A DNA stretch of 39,748 bases from Acidimicrobiales bacterium (GCA_035316325.1 DATHJB010000091.1:1-39748), one strand, 5' to 3'; positions 8,499-16,787 are shown, counted from the first letter of the stretch. Notes: a model not told the origin generated them from the sequence alone. A program made the numbers and translations.

Positions 8499-8945
8499 AT
8501 GACCAGCCGCGATCCGTTCGTCGACGCCGCTCTTGCCGAGGCTCTGGCGGGCCGGGACGAGGGCGGCATCCCGATCGGCTCGGTGCTCGTGATCGACGGC
8601 GAGATCGTCGGCCGGGGCCACAACCGGCGGGTGCAGGACGGCAGCGTGGTGCTCCACGCCGAGATGGACTGCCTGGAGCGGGCGGGACGGCGGTCGGCGG
8701 CCGACTACCGGCGGGCCACCATCTACTCCACGCTCTCGCCGTGCGACATGTGCAGCGGGGCGATCCTGCTGTACGGCATCCCGCGGGTGGTGATCGGCGA
8801 GAGCCGCACGTTCGCCGGGCCCGAGGCCTACGTGGCATCGCGGGGCGTGGAGGTGGAGGTGGTCGACGACCCCCGCTGCGTGGCCCTCATGGACGAGTTC
8901 GTGGCCGCCCACCCCGACCTCTGGAACGAGGACATCGGCGAGTAG
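8499..8945 (+). CDS. Cytosine deaminase, yeast Fcy1 type
   Basis: The product is 148 aa of the CDA/nucleoside-deaminase fold. Zinc ligands lie in HAEMD (His and catalytic Glu) and PCDMC (two Cys). The surrounding LSPCDMCSGAILLYGIPRVV, GRGHNRR and the C-terminal Asp/Trp-rich tail (DLWNEDIGE) are close to yeast cytosine deaminase rather than to tRNA adenosine deaminase TadA. It would convert cytosine to uracil for pyrimidine salvage. The ATG start is preceded at 6 nt by TACGGT. The gene stands alone, with minus-strand genes on both sides. Confidence 0.9.
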   Translation: MTSRDPFVDAALAEALAGRDEGGIPIGSVLVIDGEIVGRGHNRRVQDGSVVLHAEMDCLERAGRRSAADYRRATIYSTLSPCDMCSGAILLYGIPRVVIGESRTFAGPEAYVASRGVEVEVVDDPRCVALMDEFVAAHPDLWNEDIGE

Positions 8946-8958
8946 CCGGGTCGGCGGG

Positions 8959-9804
8959 TCAGCCGGCGCCCTTGCACTCCGCGACGACGCGGCCGAGGGT
9001 TCCGAGCTCGTCCGGGTCGAGGAACGTCGTCAGCTCGGCCGACGCACCGCTGGCCCAGAGGGCGTAGATCTCCACGAACCGCTCGCGGCCGAAGCCGTCC
9101 ATCCAGCCGCGCACCAGGCACTGCGGGCTCTCGGCGTCGAGTCGCTCGAGCACGGTGGGCTTGAGGGTGGCGGCGATCAGCGCCTCCACCGTGGCGTCGT
9201 CGAGGCACTCCATCGCCACGGGCAGACCGGACTGCACCTCCTCCCGGTTCAGGGCCGTGAGCAGGTCGGCGCCGTCGAGGACGCCCACCTCGGTGAGCCG
9301 GTCGGTGCCCACGGTGTCGACGATGCTCTCCGCCATGCAGCCGGCGTCGGCGCCGTCGACCGCACCGGCCGACGTGGTCGTCACGTAGCCGGCCACCGCC
9401 GCCGTCAGCGGGTCGTCCGGCTCAGGCGGGGAGGAGCCGGACGACCCGGGCGACCCCGGGTCGTCGGGACTCACCACCTCGCCGGGGTCGAGGACGACGA
9501 GCACGACGGCCGCCACCGCCACGAGGGCCAGGACCGCGCCGGCGGCGATGGCCAGCGTGCGCCGGCGGCGGGGTCGTCGCCGGCCGCGTGGGCGCCAGGT
9601 AGGGCTCTGGGTCGGGACGTGGTCCGGTGGCAGGAGGTCCACCGATTCGTCGGGCGCGGTCGCTTCGGCGAGCGCCTCCGTCGGGTTGAGCACCTCGGCC
9701 TGGCTGTCGGCGACGCGCGACGACCACTGGCTTCCGGTCCAGTAGCGGTACTCGTGCCGTCCCGTCGGGTCCGTGTACCAGCCCGGAGTCGACGTCGTCT
9801 CCAC
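8959..9804 (-). CDS. DUF2510-domain single-pass membrane protein
   Basis: The product is 281 aa. An N-terminal DUF2510 module (GWYTDPTGRHEYRYWTGSQW, about residues 8-27) is a Trp-rich motif common in actinobacterial membrane proteins. An Arg-rich stretch and one membrane helix (about 84-106) follow, then a Pro/Ser/Gly linker and an exported domain of about 150 residues with four Cys that could form disulfides. The GTG at 9804 is preferred because AAGGGGG lies just upstream. The exported part looks like two copies of a short helical repeat (ESIVDTVGTDRLTEV and FLDPDELGTLGRVV), but no function is recognised. Confidence 0.75.
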   Translation of the reverse strand: METTSTPGWYTDPTGRHEYRYWTGSQWSSRVADSQAEVLNPTEALAEATAPDESVDLLPPDHVPTQSPTWRPRGRRRPRRRRTLAIAAGAVLALVAVAAVVLVVLDPGEVVSPDDPGSPGSSGSSPPEPDDPLTAAVAGYVTTTSAGAVDGADAGCMAESIVDTVGTDRLTEVGVLDGADLLTALNREEVQSGLPVAMECLDDATVEALIAATLKPTVLERLDAESPQCLVRGWMDGFGRERFVEIYALWASGASAELTTFLDPDELGTLGRVVAECKGAG

Positions 9805-9901
9805 CCGCGCCCCCTTTGCCCACCCAACCCTGTCCGTACCAAGCATGCCGGGAGAACTACGGAGCGCGACGTTCAGAGACCCCGCAGGTGCGTCGTTCGT
9901 G

Positions 9902-10016
9902 CAGCCCACGCGTGGGAATTTGGCAGCCGAGCACCGGCTCGCCAGCGGGGTCTCCGGCAGCACAGCACCGCAACACGAGACAAGGCGGATCAGTCCGCAG
10001 ACGTTCTCAGACGGTC
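9902..10016 (-). repeat. Dispersed repeat, copy A
   Basis: This stretch aligns along its whole length, at roughly 80 percent identity by eye, with 22855-22970. The shared core CAGCACCGCAACACGAGACA (9963-9982) is exact. Both copies lie just downstream of the start of one minus-strand gene and run into the stop codon of the next. It is not obviously coding. Confidence 0.75.
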
Positions 10017-10879
10017 ACGGTGCCCTCGATGCAGGTGACGGTGCCGCCACCCACCCAGATGGTGCCGGCGTCATCGACGTCGATCGAGACCCGGCCGGCG
10101 CGGCCCAGCACGGTCCCCTGACCGGCGACGTAGGGCGCCGTCACCCGGCCGGTGCGCAGCAACCACGAGGCCAGCGAGGCGTTGAGGCTGCCGGTGACCG
10201 GGTCCTCGGCGAGGCTGGAGCCGCCGTCCTTGGGGAAGAAGGCGCGCACCTCGATGGCCGGGTCGGCCGGGTCGGCGGAGTCGCCCTCGTCGGCCGGCGG
10301 GTAGAGGGCGACGACGCCGATGTCGAGGTCGGACGAGCCGGGCCGCAGCGCTAGCACCGCGTCGACGCTGCCCAGCAGCACGGCGAGCCAGCCGGGGCCG
10401 TTGTCGACCCACTCGGCGTCGAGGACGTCGGCGCGGTCGATCCCCAGCACCTCGGCGACCTGCTGCACCAGCGGCTCCTCCACCGGGCCCTCGCGCTGCA
10501 GCGGCGGGGCGGCGAAGGCCAGCGTCCCCGCGTCGGATCGGCGCACGGGCACCAGGCCGACGCCGCACTGCTGCACGGTGACGTCAGGTCGCCGGGGCCG
10601 GCCGCCCGCGGTGAGCCAGGCGTGGCAGGTGCCCAGCGTGGGGTGGCCGGCGAACGGCAGCTCGCCGCCGGGGGTGAAGATGCGCACCCGGTAGTCGGCG
10701 CCGGGGTCGGTGGTCGGTAGGACGAACGTCGTCTCGGAGAGGTTGGTCCACCGGGCGAACCGCTGCATCGCCTCCGTGTCGAGGTCGTCGCCGACGAGCA
10801 CCACGGCCACGGGGTTGCCCCGGTACGGCGTGTCGGTGAAGACGTCGACCTGGCGGAACGGGCGGCTGCGGCGGGTCAC
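10007..10879 (-). CDS. PhzF family isomerase/epimerase-like protein
   Basis: The product is 290 aa, a normal length for PhzF proteins (diaminopimelate-epimerase fold). The N-terminal FRQVDVFTDTPYRGNPVAVVL, the catalytic Glu in TNLSETTFVLP, GGELPFAGHPTLGTCHAWL and the C-terminal EDPVTGSLNASLASWLL are all present. No phenazine genes are nearby, so this is a generic PhzF homologue of unknown substrate. The GTG at 10879 begins close to the conserved region; an ATG at 10906 would overlap the divergent M50 gene start by 2 nt. The stop codon lies inside repeat copy A. Confidence 0.88.
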   Translation of the reverse strand: MTRRSRPFRQVDVFTDTPYRGNPVAVVLVGDDLDTEAMQRFARWTNLSETTFVLPTTDPGADYRVRIFTPGGELPFAGHPTLGTCHAWLTAGGRPRRPDVTVQQCGVGLVPVRRSDAGTLAFAAPPLQREGPVEEPLVQQVAEVLGIDRADVLDAEWVDNGPGWLAVLLGSVDAVLALRPGSSDLDIGVVALYPPADEGDSADPADPAIEVRAFFPKDGGSSLAEDPVTGSLNASLASWLLRTGRVTAPYVAGQGTVLGRAGRVSIDVDDAGTIWVGGGTVTCIEGTVTV

Positions 10880-10904
10880 GAGCCGGAGTCTGCCAGCATG
10901 AGGC

Positions 10905-11672
10905 ATGTCGTCGGTCGGGGATGTGGCGTCGGCGGAGCGCCGCGAGCTCACCACCACCGTCGGGGTGACCGCGGCGCTGTGGCTGCTGTTCTCGGCGGCG
11001 TGGCCGCTCCTGCCGGTCCGCTGGTTCGTCACGCTGGTGCACGAGGCGGGGCACGCCGCCGCGGCGACGGTGCTCGGCGGCGACGTGAGCAGCGTGACCG
11101 TCAACCGCCACGGCGGCGGGCTGACGCAGTGGAGCTACCCCGGGGAGATCCCGACGCTGCAGCGGGTGCTGGTGGCCTCCGCGGGCTACGTGGGTGCGGC
11201 GGTGGTCGGCGGCGTGATGATCGAGCTGGCCGCCCGGCTGCGTCGGGGGCGGGCGGCGCTGCTGGCGCTGGCGGCCCTGGTGGCGCTGATCGGGGTGGCC
11301 TGGGTGCCGTGGCGGTTCGACGCCGAGGGGTCGGTGGCGCAGGCCACCGGCTCGTCGTCGGGTGACGGCCGGTTCTCGACGGTGTTCTGGCTGGTGGCGG
11401 CGGCCGCCCTGGTGGGCCTGGCGGTGCAGCCGTCGGAGCGGTTGCGACGGGTGACGGTCTTGGCGTTGGCGACCTCGCTGTGCCTCGCCAGCATCGACGA
11501 CCTCCGCCGGGTGCTCGAGGTCTCCAGCCGGGGCGGCCACTCCGACGCCGCCGCGGCGGCCGCGGTGACGCCGCTGTCGTCGTGGATGTGGTCGGCGGTG
11601 TGGCTGCTGATCGGCGTGGGTGCGTGCGCGGCGGGCCTGTGGTCGGCGCTGTCCTCGCGGAAGAGGCAGTGA
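10905..11672 (+). CDS. M50-like integral membrane metallopeptidase
   Basis: The product is 255 aa with about six hydrophobic segments. The zinc motif HEAGH (residues 46-50) follows the first membrane helix and is followed by AAAATVLGGDV, as in peptidase M50B-like proteins. The motif YPGEIPTLQRVLVASAGYVGAAVVGG continues the family pattern. There is no PDZ domain, and an Asp ligand downstream is not obvious. It may cleave membrane substrates or be a pseudo-protease. It diverges from PhzF with a 25-nt gap. Confidence 0.75.
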   Translation: MSSVGDVASAERRELTTTVGVTAALWLLFSAAWPLLPVRWFVTLVHEAGHAAAATVLGGDVSSVTVNRHGGGLTQWSYPGEIPTLQRVLVASAGYVGAAVVGGVMIELAARLRRGRAALLALAALVALIGVAWVPWRFDAEGSVAQATGSSSGDGRFSTVFWLVAAAALVGLAVQPSERLRRVTVLALATSLCLASIDDLRRVLEVSSRGGHSDAAAAAAVTPLSSWMWSAVWLLIGVGACAAGLWSALSSRKRQ

Positions 11673-11751
11673 TTCCGCCGTTTCCGCGGGCGTCAGCGCG
11701 GTAAACATACGTCCGTCAAGCGTCGGCGCGGCGGCTCGGGGAATTAGTAGC

Positions 11752-11783
11752 CATGGCAGTTGTTTCCATGTACTGTACTTGCC
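11752..11783 (+). promoter_or_regulatory. Likely leaderless promoter and operator of the MarR pair
   Basis: TACTGT (11771-11776) is 7 nt before the GTG start and there is no Shine-Dalgarno. An inverted repeat CATGG-N9-CCATG (11752-11770) and the small palindrome GTACTGTAC (11770-11778) overlap it. Autoregulation by the MarR proteins encoded just downstream would fit. Confidence 0.45.
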
Positions 11784-12269
11784 GTGGAAGAGCTCCGACC
11801 CACCACCGGTTCCCTGGTGTGGCACCTGGCGCTGCGGTGGCGGGCGGCGGTCGACCGGGAGGTGGCGCAGTTCGGGCTGACCCACGCCCAGTACTCGGCG
11901 CTGGCCTCGCTGCGGGCCCTCGCCCGCCGGGGGGAGACCCCGAGCCAGCGCCGGCTCGCCGAGTACACCGGGCTGGGGCCGATCTACGTGTCGAAGCTGG
12001 CGCGGGCGCTCGAGCGGGGCGGGCTGGTCGCCCGGGTGACCGACCCCACCGACGCCCGGGCCCGGCAGCTCACGCTCACCGACCAGGGCGCGGAGATCGC
12101 CGACCGGGCGATGACCGTCGTCCGGGCGCTCGACGCCGAGCTGACCGCGCCCCTGGGCGGCCCGGACGGCAGCCGCATCCGCACCCTCGGGAAGTCCCTG
12201 CAAACGCTGTTGCAGGCGGCCCCCGAACCCGAACCCGAACCCGACGTCGAGACCGGAGACGAGCCATGA
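11784..12269 (+). CDS. MarR family transcriptional regulator
   Basis: The product is 161 aa. The MarR winged-helix core is clear: FGLTHAQYSALASLRAL, recognition-helix region TPSQRRLAEYTGLGPIYVSKLARALERGGLVAR, and the wing DPTDARARQLTLTDQGAEI. The C-terminus ends in a short Glu-Pro repeat. The GTG at 11784 was chosen over an upstream TTG because of family length and the -10-like hexamer. Its stop overlaps the next gene's start by 4 nt (ATGA), so the two regulators are translationally coupled and may heterodimerise. Confidence 0.9.
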   Translation: MEELRPTTGSLVWHLALRWRAAVDREVAQFGLTHAQYSALASLRALARRGETPSQRRLAEYTGLGPIYVSKLARALERGGLVARVTDPTDARARQLTLTDQGAEIADRAMTVVRALDAELTAPLGGPDGSRIRTLGKSLQTLLQAAPEPEPEPDVETGDEP

Positions 12270-12709
12270 CCGCTACCACTCCCCCGCTCACCCGCTACCT
12301 CGGTACTGCCGAGCGGACGCTGCGAGCCCTGCTGGAGCAGCTGAGCGACGAGGCCGGCCTGTCGTTCCCCGAGTGGACGACGCTGGTCGTCCTCGACACC
12401 GCCGGGCCGCTCGGGCGGGACGAGCTGGTTCGCCAGCAGGTCGCCGGCCGCGTGGCGGGCGAGGCCCTGGCGGCGGCCTCGATCGACGACCTGGTGTCGT
12501 CGGGTCTGATCGCCTCCGCCGGCGACGACGACCCCCGCCTCTCCCTCACGGCGGCCGGCGAGGTGGTGTTCCGCCCCCTCCGCCAGACGGTCACCCGGAT
12601 CACCGACGACCTCTACGGCGACCTCCCGCCCACCGACCTCGCCGCCACCCGACGCACCTTGGAGGAGATCACCCGCCGCGCCACCGCCCACCTGGCCGCC
12701 ACCGCCTGA
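12266..12709 (+). CDS. MarR-like winged-helix protein
   Basis: The product is 147 aa. LSFPEWTTLVVLDTAGPLGRDELVRQQV, SIDDLVSSGLIASAGDDDPRLSLTAAGEVVFRPLR and the C-terminal helix match the MarR/PadR winged-helix layout, with the wing around DDDPRLSLT. It is more divergent than its partner. It overlaps the first MarR gene by 4 nt, with the ATG at 12266. The target of the pair is unknown; the promoter just upstream is the obvious candidate. Confidence 0.75.
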   Translation: MTATTPPLTRYLGTAERTLRALLEQLSDEAGLSFPEWTTLVVLDTAGPLGRDELVRQQVAGRVAGEALAAASIDDLVSSGLIASAGDDDPRLSLTAAGEVVFRPLRQTVTRITDDLYGDLPPTDLAATRRTLEEITRRATAHLAATA

Positions 12710-12717
12710 CCCACCCC

Positions 12718-12829
12718 CGTCGCTGCGTCGCCCACGAACCGAATCGGTCGCCGTACGTCGCAGCGATCCGGCCGTCGGGCACTCGGCGGTGCCGAGCGAC
12801 CGTTTCGGTCGCCCCACCCTGCAGCGACG
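12718..12829. terminator. Hairpin-rich convergent spacer
   Basis: Between the convergent MarR-like and ParB-like genes several stems occur: TCGCTGCG/CGCAGCGA (12720-12727, 12759-12766), CTCGGC-GGT-GCCGAG (12782-12796), GCGACCG-TTT-CGGTCGC (12796-12812), and a long-range CGTCGCTGC/GCAGCGACG (12718-12726, 12821-12829). A bidirectional terminator is the simplest reading. Confidence 0.5.
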
Positions 12830-12830
12830 T

Positions 12831-13757
12831 TCAGTCGGAGGCGGTGGGGGTGGGGGCGGCGATGTGGCCGGAGGAGCGGCGGTGGGCGCGGGCGCGGTCC
12901 TCCAGGGCGATCGCGAAGGCACGCCAGGCGGCGCTGTAGCGGCGGCAGGCGTCGGCGACCTCGTAGACCCGGCTGATCGGCAGGTCGTGGACGAACAGCT
13001 GCCAGTCGGCCTCGTCGATGCGGCGTTGCTCGAACCACGCCACGAAGTCGGGGCCGGTCGGCTCCGGGGGCGGCGCCGCGCCGGGCTCCTCCTGGGCCTG
13101 TTTGCGCTTGCGGCGCCGACCCGAGCGGGCCGCCAACTCGCTGGCACCCCGGCCGAGCCGCTGGCGCACGTCGCGCACGGTCGCCTGCGAGGCGCCGGTG
13201 AGGGAGGCGATCGACCGGGTCGAGGCGTCGGGGTCGGACCGCACCACCTCGGCGACGCGACGCCGGACCTCGGACGGGTCGACCGGCCGCTTCCGCCCGT
13301 CACGCCCGATGCGGGCGCGTGACTGATCAGAATCCTCGGTTGCGCGGCCCCGCAGCCGGGCGACGGTCTTCGGCGACAGCCCACTGACGCCGGCGATGCG
13401 CCGGTCCGACCACTCGGGCACCAGCTCGACGATCCGGGTCGCCGCCTTCTCCCGCTCCCCCAGCGTGAGTGGCTTGCCGTGGGTGACGTTGCTGCGCACC
13501 GCCTCGATGTGCGCCGCGGTCTCGTCGCCGTCGAAGAGCACCGCCCGGATCGTCACCCGCCCCAGCGAGAGCGCCGCGTGCACCCGGTGCACGCCGTCGA
13601 TCACCCGCAGCGTGGGGAGGTGGACGAGGATCGGCGGCACGTCGTCGAGCACCTCGGCCAGGGCCGCGACGTGCCCACCGTCGCAGAGCTCCCGCCGAGG
13701 CGACAACCCGAATCGCAAGCGCTCGATGAGGACGTCCTCGATCCGCTGGCCCTGCAT
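12831..13757 (-). CDS. ParB/StrR-type DNA-binding regulator of the lanthipeptide locus
   Basis: The product is 308 aa. The N-terminal ParB-like domain has VIDGVHRVHAALSLG. Two helix-turn-helix segments follow (about 117-137, WSDRRIAGVSGLSPKTVARL; about 175-198, STRSIASLTGASQATVRDV). A basic linker RRRKRKQ and a helical C-terminus complete it. Single ParB-domain proteins with HTH units, such as StrR and NovG, are pathway-specific activators of antibiotic clusters; chromosome-partition ParB is less likely because no parA is adjacent. The ATG at 13757 has GGCGGAGG upstream. It diverges from the LanKC gene across a 286-nt, locally AT-rich region. A role in controlling the cluster is inferred. Confidence 0.8.
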   Translation of the reverse strand: MQGQRIEDVLIERLRFGLSPRRELCDGGHVAALAEVLDDVPPILVHLPTLRVIDGVHRVHAALSLGRVTIRAVLFDGDETAAHIEAVRSNVTHGKPLTLGEREKAATRIVELVPEWSDRRIAGVSGLSPKTVARLRGRATEDSDQSRARIGRDGRKRPVDPSEVRRRVAEVVRSDPDASTRSIASLTGASQATVRDVRQRLGRGASELAARSGRRRKRKQAQEEPGAAPPPEPTGPDFVAWFEQRRIDEADWQLFVHDLPISRVYEVADACRRYSAAWRAFAIALEDRARAHRRSSGHIAAPTPTASD

Positions 13758-14043
13758 GCACTGCCTCCGCCTCGCAATGGGTGGAAAACGGACATTTGAC
13801 CATGAAGAGCAGGAACGATGGGACGTCGAACCTGCCTTACATTGTAAATATCCTCGACCACTCAATTATGGCTAATAACAGACATGTCAAGACCTCTCGA
13901 CGTTGCGCGCCAAGGGGTCTTGACGGGCGAGGCCACCAGTGCGACCTTCTGACAGGCAAGTAGCCAGCACCCCAAGGCGCTGACTTCCCGGAACTGCCCC
14001 CGGCAAACAAGTGGCAAATGAACCCGTCGGAGATCGCCCCTGC
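13758..14043. promoter_or_regulatory. Divergent regulator/LanKC promoter region with 9-bp inverted repeat
   Basis: This is the most AT-rich stretch of the window. GTCAAGACC (13886-13894) and GGTCTTGAC (13916-13924) are perfect inverted copies separated by 21 nt. Each half embeds a -35-like TTGAC: TTGACA on the minus strand toward the regulator and TTGACG on the plus strand toward LanKC. A smaller palindrome TTACATTGTAA (13837-13847) lies nearer the regulator. The spacing places both half-sites on one DNA face, which suits a dimeric regulator. Confidence 0.55.
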
Positions 14044-16644
14044 ATGAACAATGACTACGAAGCATTTTGCATGGCAGATCCCCTGTTCTATGACAATCCA
14101 GGGAGAGCGGTCACCGCCGAGTCCTACGCTCTCAGCAGGCGCGAAGCTCCGCATCTCTGGCGACGGGTCCCCCGCGGCGACTGGATCATTCTCTCGCCGG
14201 ACGACCACGACCTCCCGGGCCAGGGTTGGAAGATCCACGTGTCGGGCTGCCTCGACAACGCCGAGCGGATCATCGAGACCGTCTGGGACTACTGCCTCCA
14301 ACGGCACGTGCCCTTCAAGTTCCTCTCCGGCCCCCGGGTGGTGCTGGCACGCAACGCGAAGTACGCCGGTCGGGGCGGCAGCGGCAAGCTCGTCACCGTC
14401 TACCCCCGCGACGACGCCGAGCTCGAGATCCTGTGCGGCGACCTCGCCCGCGCCCTCGCCGGCGAGCCCGGCCCCTACATCCTGAGCGACCTGCGCTGGG
14501 GCGACGGCCCGGTCCACGTGCGCTACGGCGGCTTCACCCCCCGCCACTGCCACGACGAGCACGGCGAGCTGGTGCTGGCCATCGAGGACGCCGACGGCGA
14601 GCTCGTGCCCGACGTGCGCGGGCCCGTGTTCGCGGTGCCGCCGTGGGTCACGCCCCCGGCGTGCCTCGCCCCCCACCTGGCGGCCCGCAACGCCACCACC
14701 CTCGGGGAACTGCCCTACTCCATCGACCAGGCGCTCCACTTCTCCAACGGCGGCGGCGTGTACGCCGGCGTCGACCGGCGGTCCGGCGAGCGGGTGGTGC
14801 TCAAGGAGGCCCGACCCCACGCCGGGCTCGACGGCGAAGGCACCGATGCCGTCGCCCGCCTCCGCCGCGAGCGCGACGCCCTCGAGCGCCTCCGCGGGCT
14901 CGACGCCGTGCCCCGGCTCGTCGACCACCTGACGATCGGCGAGCACGAGTTCCTGGTGATGGAGCACGTCGAGGGCGAGGCGCTCAACACGGTGCTGGCG
15001 CAGCGATGTCCCGTGCTCGGCGCCGAGGCGAGCGACGACGAGCTGACCGCCTTCGCCGACTGGGCCCGAGCCATCCACCACGACGTCGCCCAGGCCGTCG
15101 CCGCCATCCACGAGCGCGGCATCGTCTACGGCGACCTGCACATGTTCAACGTGCTCGTCCGGCCCGACGGGCGCATCTGCCTGATCGACTTCGAGGTGGC
15201 CGACGACGTCGACGCCGAGCGCCGGCCCACCCTCGGCGCCGTCGGCTACGTCGCTCCCCCGGAGCGCCGCGGCGTCGACCTCGACCTCTACGCCCTGGCC
15301 TGCCTGCAGCTGGCCCTGTTCCTGCCGCTCGAACGGCTCCTGGCCCTCGACCGGGCCAAGGCCGCCCACCTCGCCGACGCCGTCGCCGACACCTTCCCCG
15401 TGCCCCGGGCCTGGCTCGACCAAGCGGTCGAGGTGATCACGGGACGCCCCGCCGCCGCCACGGTGGTCCCGTCGGCGTGGCGGATCGAGCCCGACCCCGG
15501 CGGCTGGGAGCGCACCCGCCAGGCCGTCGGCGACGCCGTGCTGGCCAGCGCCACGCCCGAGCGGCAGGACCGGCTCTTCCCCGGCGACGTGGTGCAGTTC
15601 CACACCGGCGGCCTCAACGTGGCCCACGGCGCCGCCGGCGTGCTCCTCGCCCTCGACGTCACCGGGGTCGGCCGCTTCCCCGACCACGAGGAATGGCTGG
15701 TCCAGCGGCTGCACGGCCCCGCACCCGACACCGGCGCCGAGGCCCGACCGGGCTTCTACGACGGCGCCCACGGCATCGCCCACGTGCTGGCCCGCCTGGG
15801 CCACGCCGAGGAGGCCGCCAAGATCCTCGACGCCTGCCTCGACCACGGCTGGGAGAGCGCCGGCGACGACCTCTACGGCGGGCTCGCCGGCATGGGCCTC
15901 AACTACCTGCACATGGCCGACGCCACCGGCGACCCGGCGCTCCACGACGCCGCCCAGCAGATCACCCAGCGGCTCGGCGACCGGCTCGGTCATGTCGACG
16001 ACGTCGCCGAGACCAGCGGCAACGGCCACCCGTTCGCCGGGCTCATGCGGGGGTCGTCCGGCCCGGCGCTGCTGTTCGTGCGCATGTACGAGCACGGCGG
16101 CGACCCGGCGCTGCTCGACCTCGCCGCCACCGCCCTACGGCAGGACCTGCGCCGCTGCGTCACGCTCGCCGACGGCCAGATGCACGTGAACGAGGGCTTC
16201 CGGACGCTCCCCTACCTGGCGCTCGGCAGCGCCGGCATCGGCCTGGTGCTCACCCGCTACCTGGCCCACCGCCCCGACGACGAGCTGGCCGACGCCGTCA
16301 CCGCCATCCGGGCGGGCGCCGACGCCATGTTCTACGTGCAGCCCGGCCTGTTCAACGGGCGGGCCGGCATGGTCCTGTCGCTGGCGGACGGCCGCCCGGC
16401 GGGGGCGCCGGCCACCCCCGAGGTGGCCGCCCAGGTGCGGCGGCTCGGCTGGCACGCCCTCACCTACCAGGGCCACCTCGCCTTCCCGGGCGACCAGCTG
16501 CTGCGCCTGTCGATGGACCTGGCCACCGGGGCCGCCGGGGTGCTCTTCGCCCTGGGCGCGGCCCTCCACGATCGCCCCGTGCACCTCCCCTTCCTGGAGC
16601 CTGCACGCGGCCACACGACCGACCAGTTGAAGGAGAGGAGGTGA
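14044..16644 (+). CDS. Class III lanthipeptide synthetase (LanKC, RamC/LabKC-like)
   Basis: The product is 866 aa with the three-part class III layout. An N-terminal lyase region (1 to about 215) opens with the typical DYEAFCMADPLFYDNP. A Ser/Thr-kinase-like domain has a Gly-rich loop SNGGGVYAG, catalytic Lys254, YGDLHMFNVL (362-371) and DFE (382-384). A LanC-like cyclase domain (about 520-850) has NVAHGAAGVLLAL, FYDGAHGIAHVL and YGGLAGMGLNYL. The Cys and Cys-His zinc ligands of class I, II and IV cyclases are not seen, which marks class III. It phosphorylates Ser/Thr in the precursor, eliminates phosphate and forms lanthionine or labionin rings. The start MNNDYEAF matches relatives. The precursor gene begins 5 nt after its stop. 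Confidence 0.95.
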   Translation: MNNDYEAFCMADPLFYDNPGRAVTAESYALSRREAPHLWRRVPRGDWIILSPDDHDLPGQGWKIHVSGCLDNAERIIETVWDYCLQRHVPFKFLSGPRVVLARNAKYAGRGGSGKLVTVYPRDDAELEILCGDLARALAGEPGPYILSDLRWGDGPVHVRYGGFTPRHCHDEHGELVLAIEDADGELVPDVRGPVFAVPPWVTPPACLAPHLAARNATTLGELPYSIDQALHFSNGGGVYAGVDRRSGERVVLKEARPHAGLDGEGTDAVARLRRERDALERLRGLDAVPRLVDHLTIGEHEFLVMEHVEGEALNTVLAQRCPVLGAEASDDELTAFADWARAIHHDVAQAVAAIHERGIVYGDLHMFNVLVRPDGRICLIDFEVADDVDAERRPTLGAVGYVAPPERRGVDLDLYALACLQLALFLPLERLLALDRAKAAHLADAVADTFPVPRAWLDQAVEVITGRPAAATVVPSAWRIEPDPGGWERTRQAVGDAVLASATPERQDRLFPGDVVQFHTGGLNVAHGAAGVLLALDVTGVGRFPDHEEWLVQRLHGPAPDTGAEARPGFYDGAHGIAHVLARLGHAEEAAKILDACLDHGWESAGDDLYGGLAGMGLNYLHMADATGDPALHDAAQQITQRLGDRLGHVDDVAETSGNGHPFAGLMRGSSGPALLFVRMYEHGGDPALLDLAATALRQDLRRCVTLADGQMHVNEGFRTLPYLALGSAGIGLVLTRYLAHRPDDELADAVTAIRAGADAMFYVQPGLFNGRAGMVLSLADGRPAGAPATPEVAAQVRRLGWHALTYQGHLAFPGDQLLRLSMDLATGAAGVLFALGAALHDRPVHLPFLEPARGHTTDQLKERR
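16630..16641 (+). promoter_or_regulatory. Strong ribosome-binding site of the lanthipeptide precursor
   Basis: AAGGAGAGGAGG lies 8 nt before the ATG at 16650. It overlaps the end of the LanKC gene and is among the strongest Shine-Dalgarno matches in the window. It fixes the start of the precursor in preference to the GTG at 16641. Confidence 0.8.
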
Positions 16645-16649
16645 ACACA

Positions 16650-16787
16650 ATGACACTCTTGGACCTCCAGGGAATGGACACCACCGGCGGTCACGGCGGC
16701 GGCGGTGGTGGCGGCAAGGACCACAGCGGTCTCAGCCTCCTCATCTGCGGCGGATCGGACAGCAGCCTCAGCATCGTCATCTGCTGA
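16650..16787 (+). CDS. Class III lanthipeptide precursor, SapB/RamS-like
   Basis: The product is 45 aa. The leader begins MTLLDLQGMD, matching the class III leader box (SapB precursor RamS begins MNLFDLQSME). A Gly-rich linker (GGHGGGGGGGK, 13-23) precedes the core. The core has two ring motifs, SGLSLLIC (26-33) and SSLSIVIC (38-45), each Ser-x2-Ser-x3-Cys. This is the same arrangement as in RamS (SRASLLLC and SSLSITTC). The predicted mature product is a two-ring amphiphilic peptide, with hydrophobic residues inside the rings. It sits between LanKC and the exporter. A surfactant role in surface growth is likely by homology; whether the rings are lanthionine or labionin cannot be told. Confidence 0.93.
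   Translation: MTLLDLQGMDTTGGHGGGGGGGKDHSGLSLLICGGSDSSLSIVIC

Noticed and set aside
10007..10879. Phenazine biosynthesis gene
   Set aside because: PhzF homologues are widespread without phenazine pathways, and no other phz gene is present.
12831..13757. Chromosome-partition ParB near an origin
   Set aside because: No parA, dnaA, gyrB or parS-like site is nearby, and the domain order fits StrR-type regulators better.
13837..16095. A long minus-strand open frame opposite the LanKC gene
   Set aside because: It is compositionally biased (Val/Gly/Glu-rich) and has no motif, whereas LanKC on the other strand is complete and well conserved.
15560..16644. Class IV lanthipeptide synthetase (LanL)
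   Set aside because: The zinc-binding Cys and Cys-His residues of LanL cyclase domains are not seen, and the precursor is of class III type.
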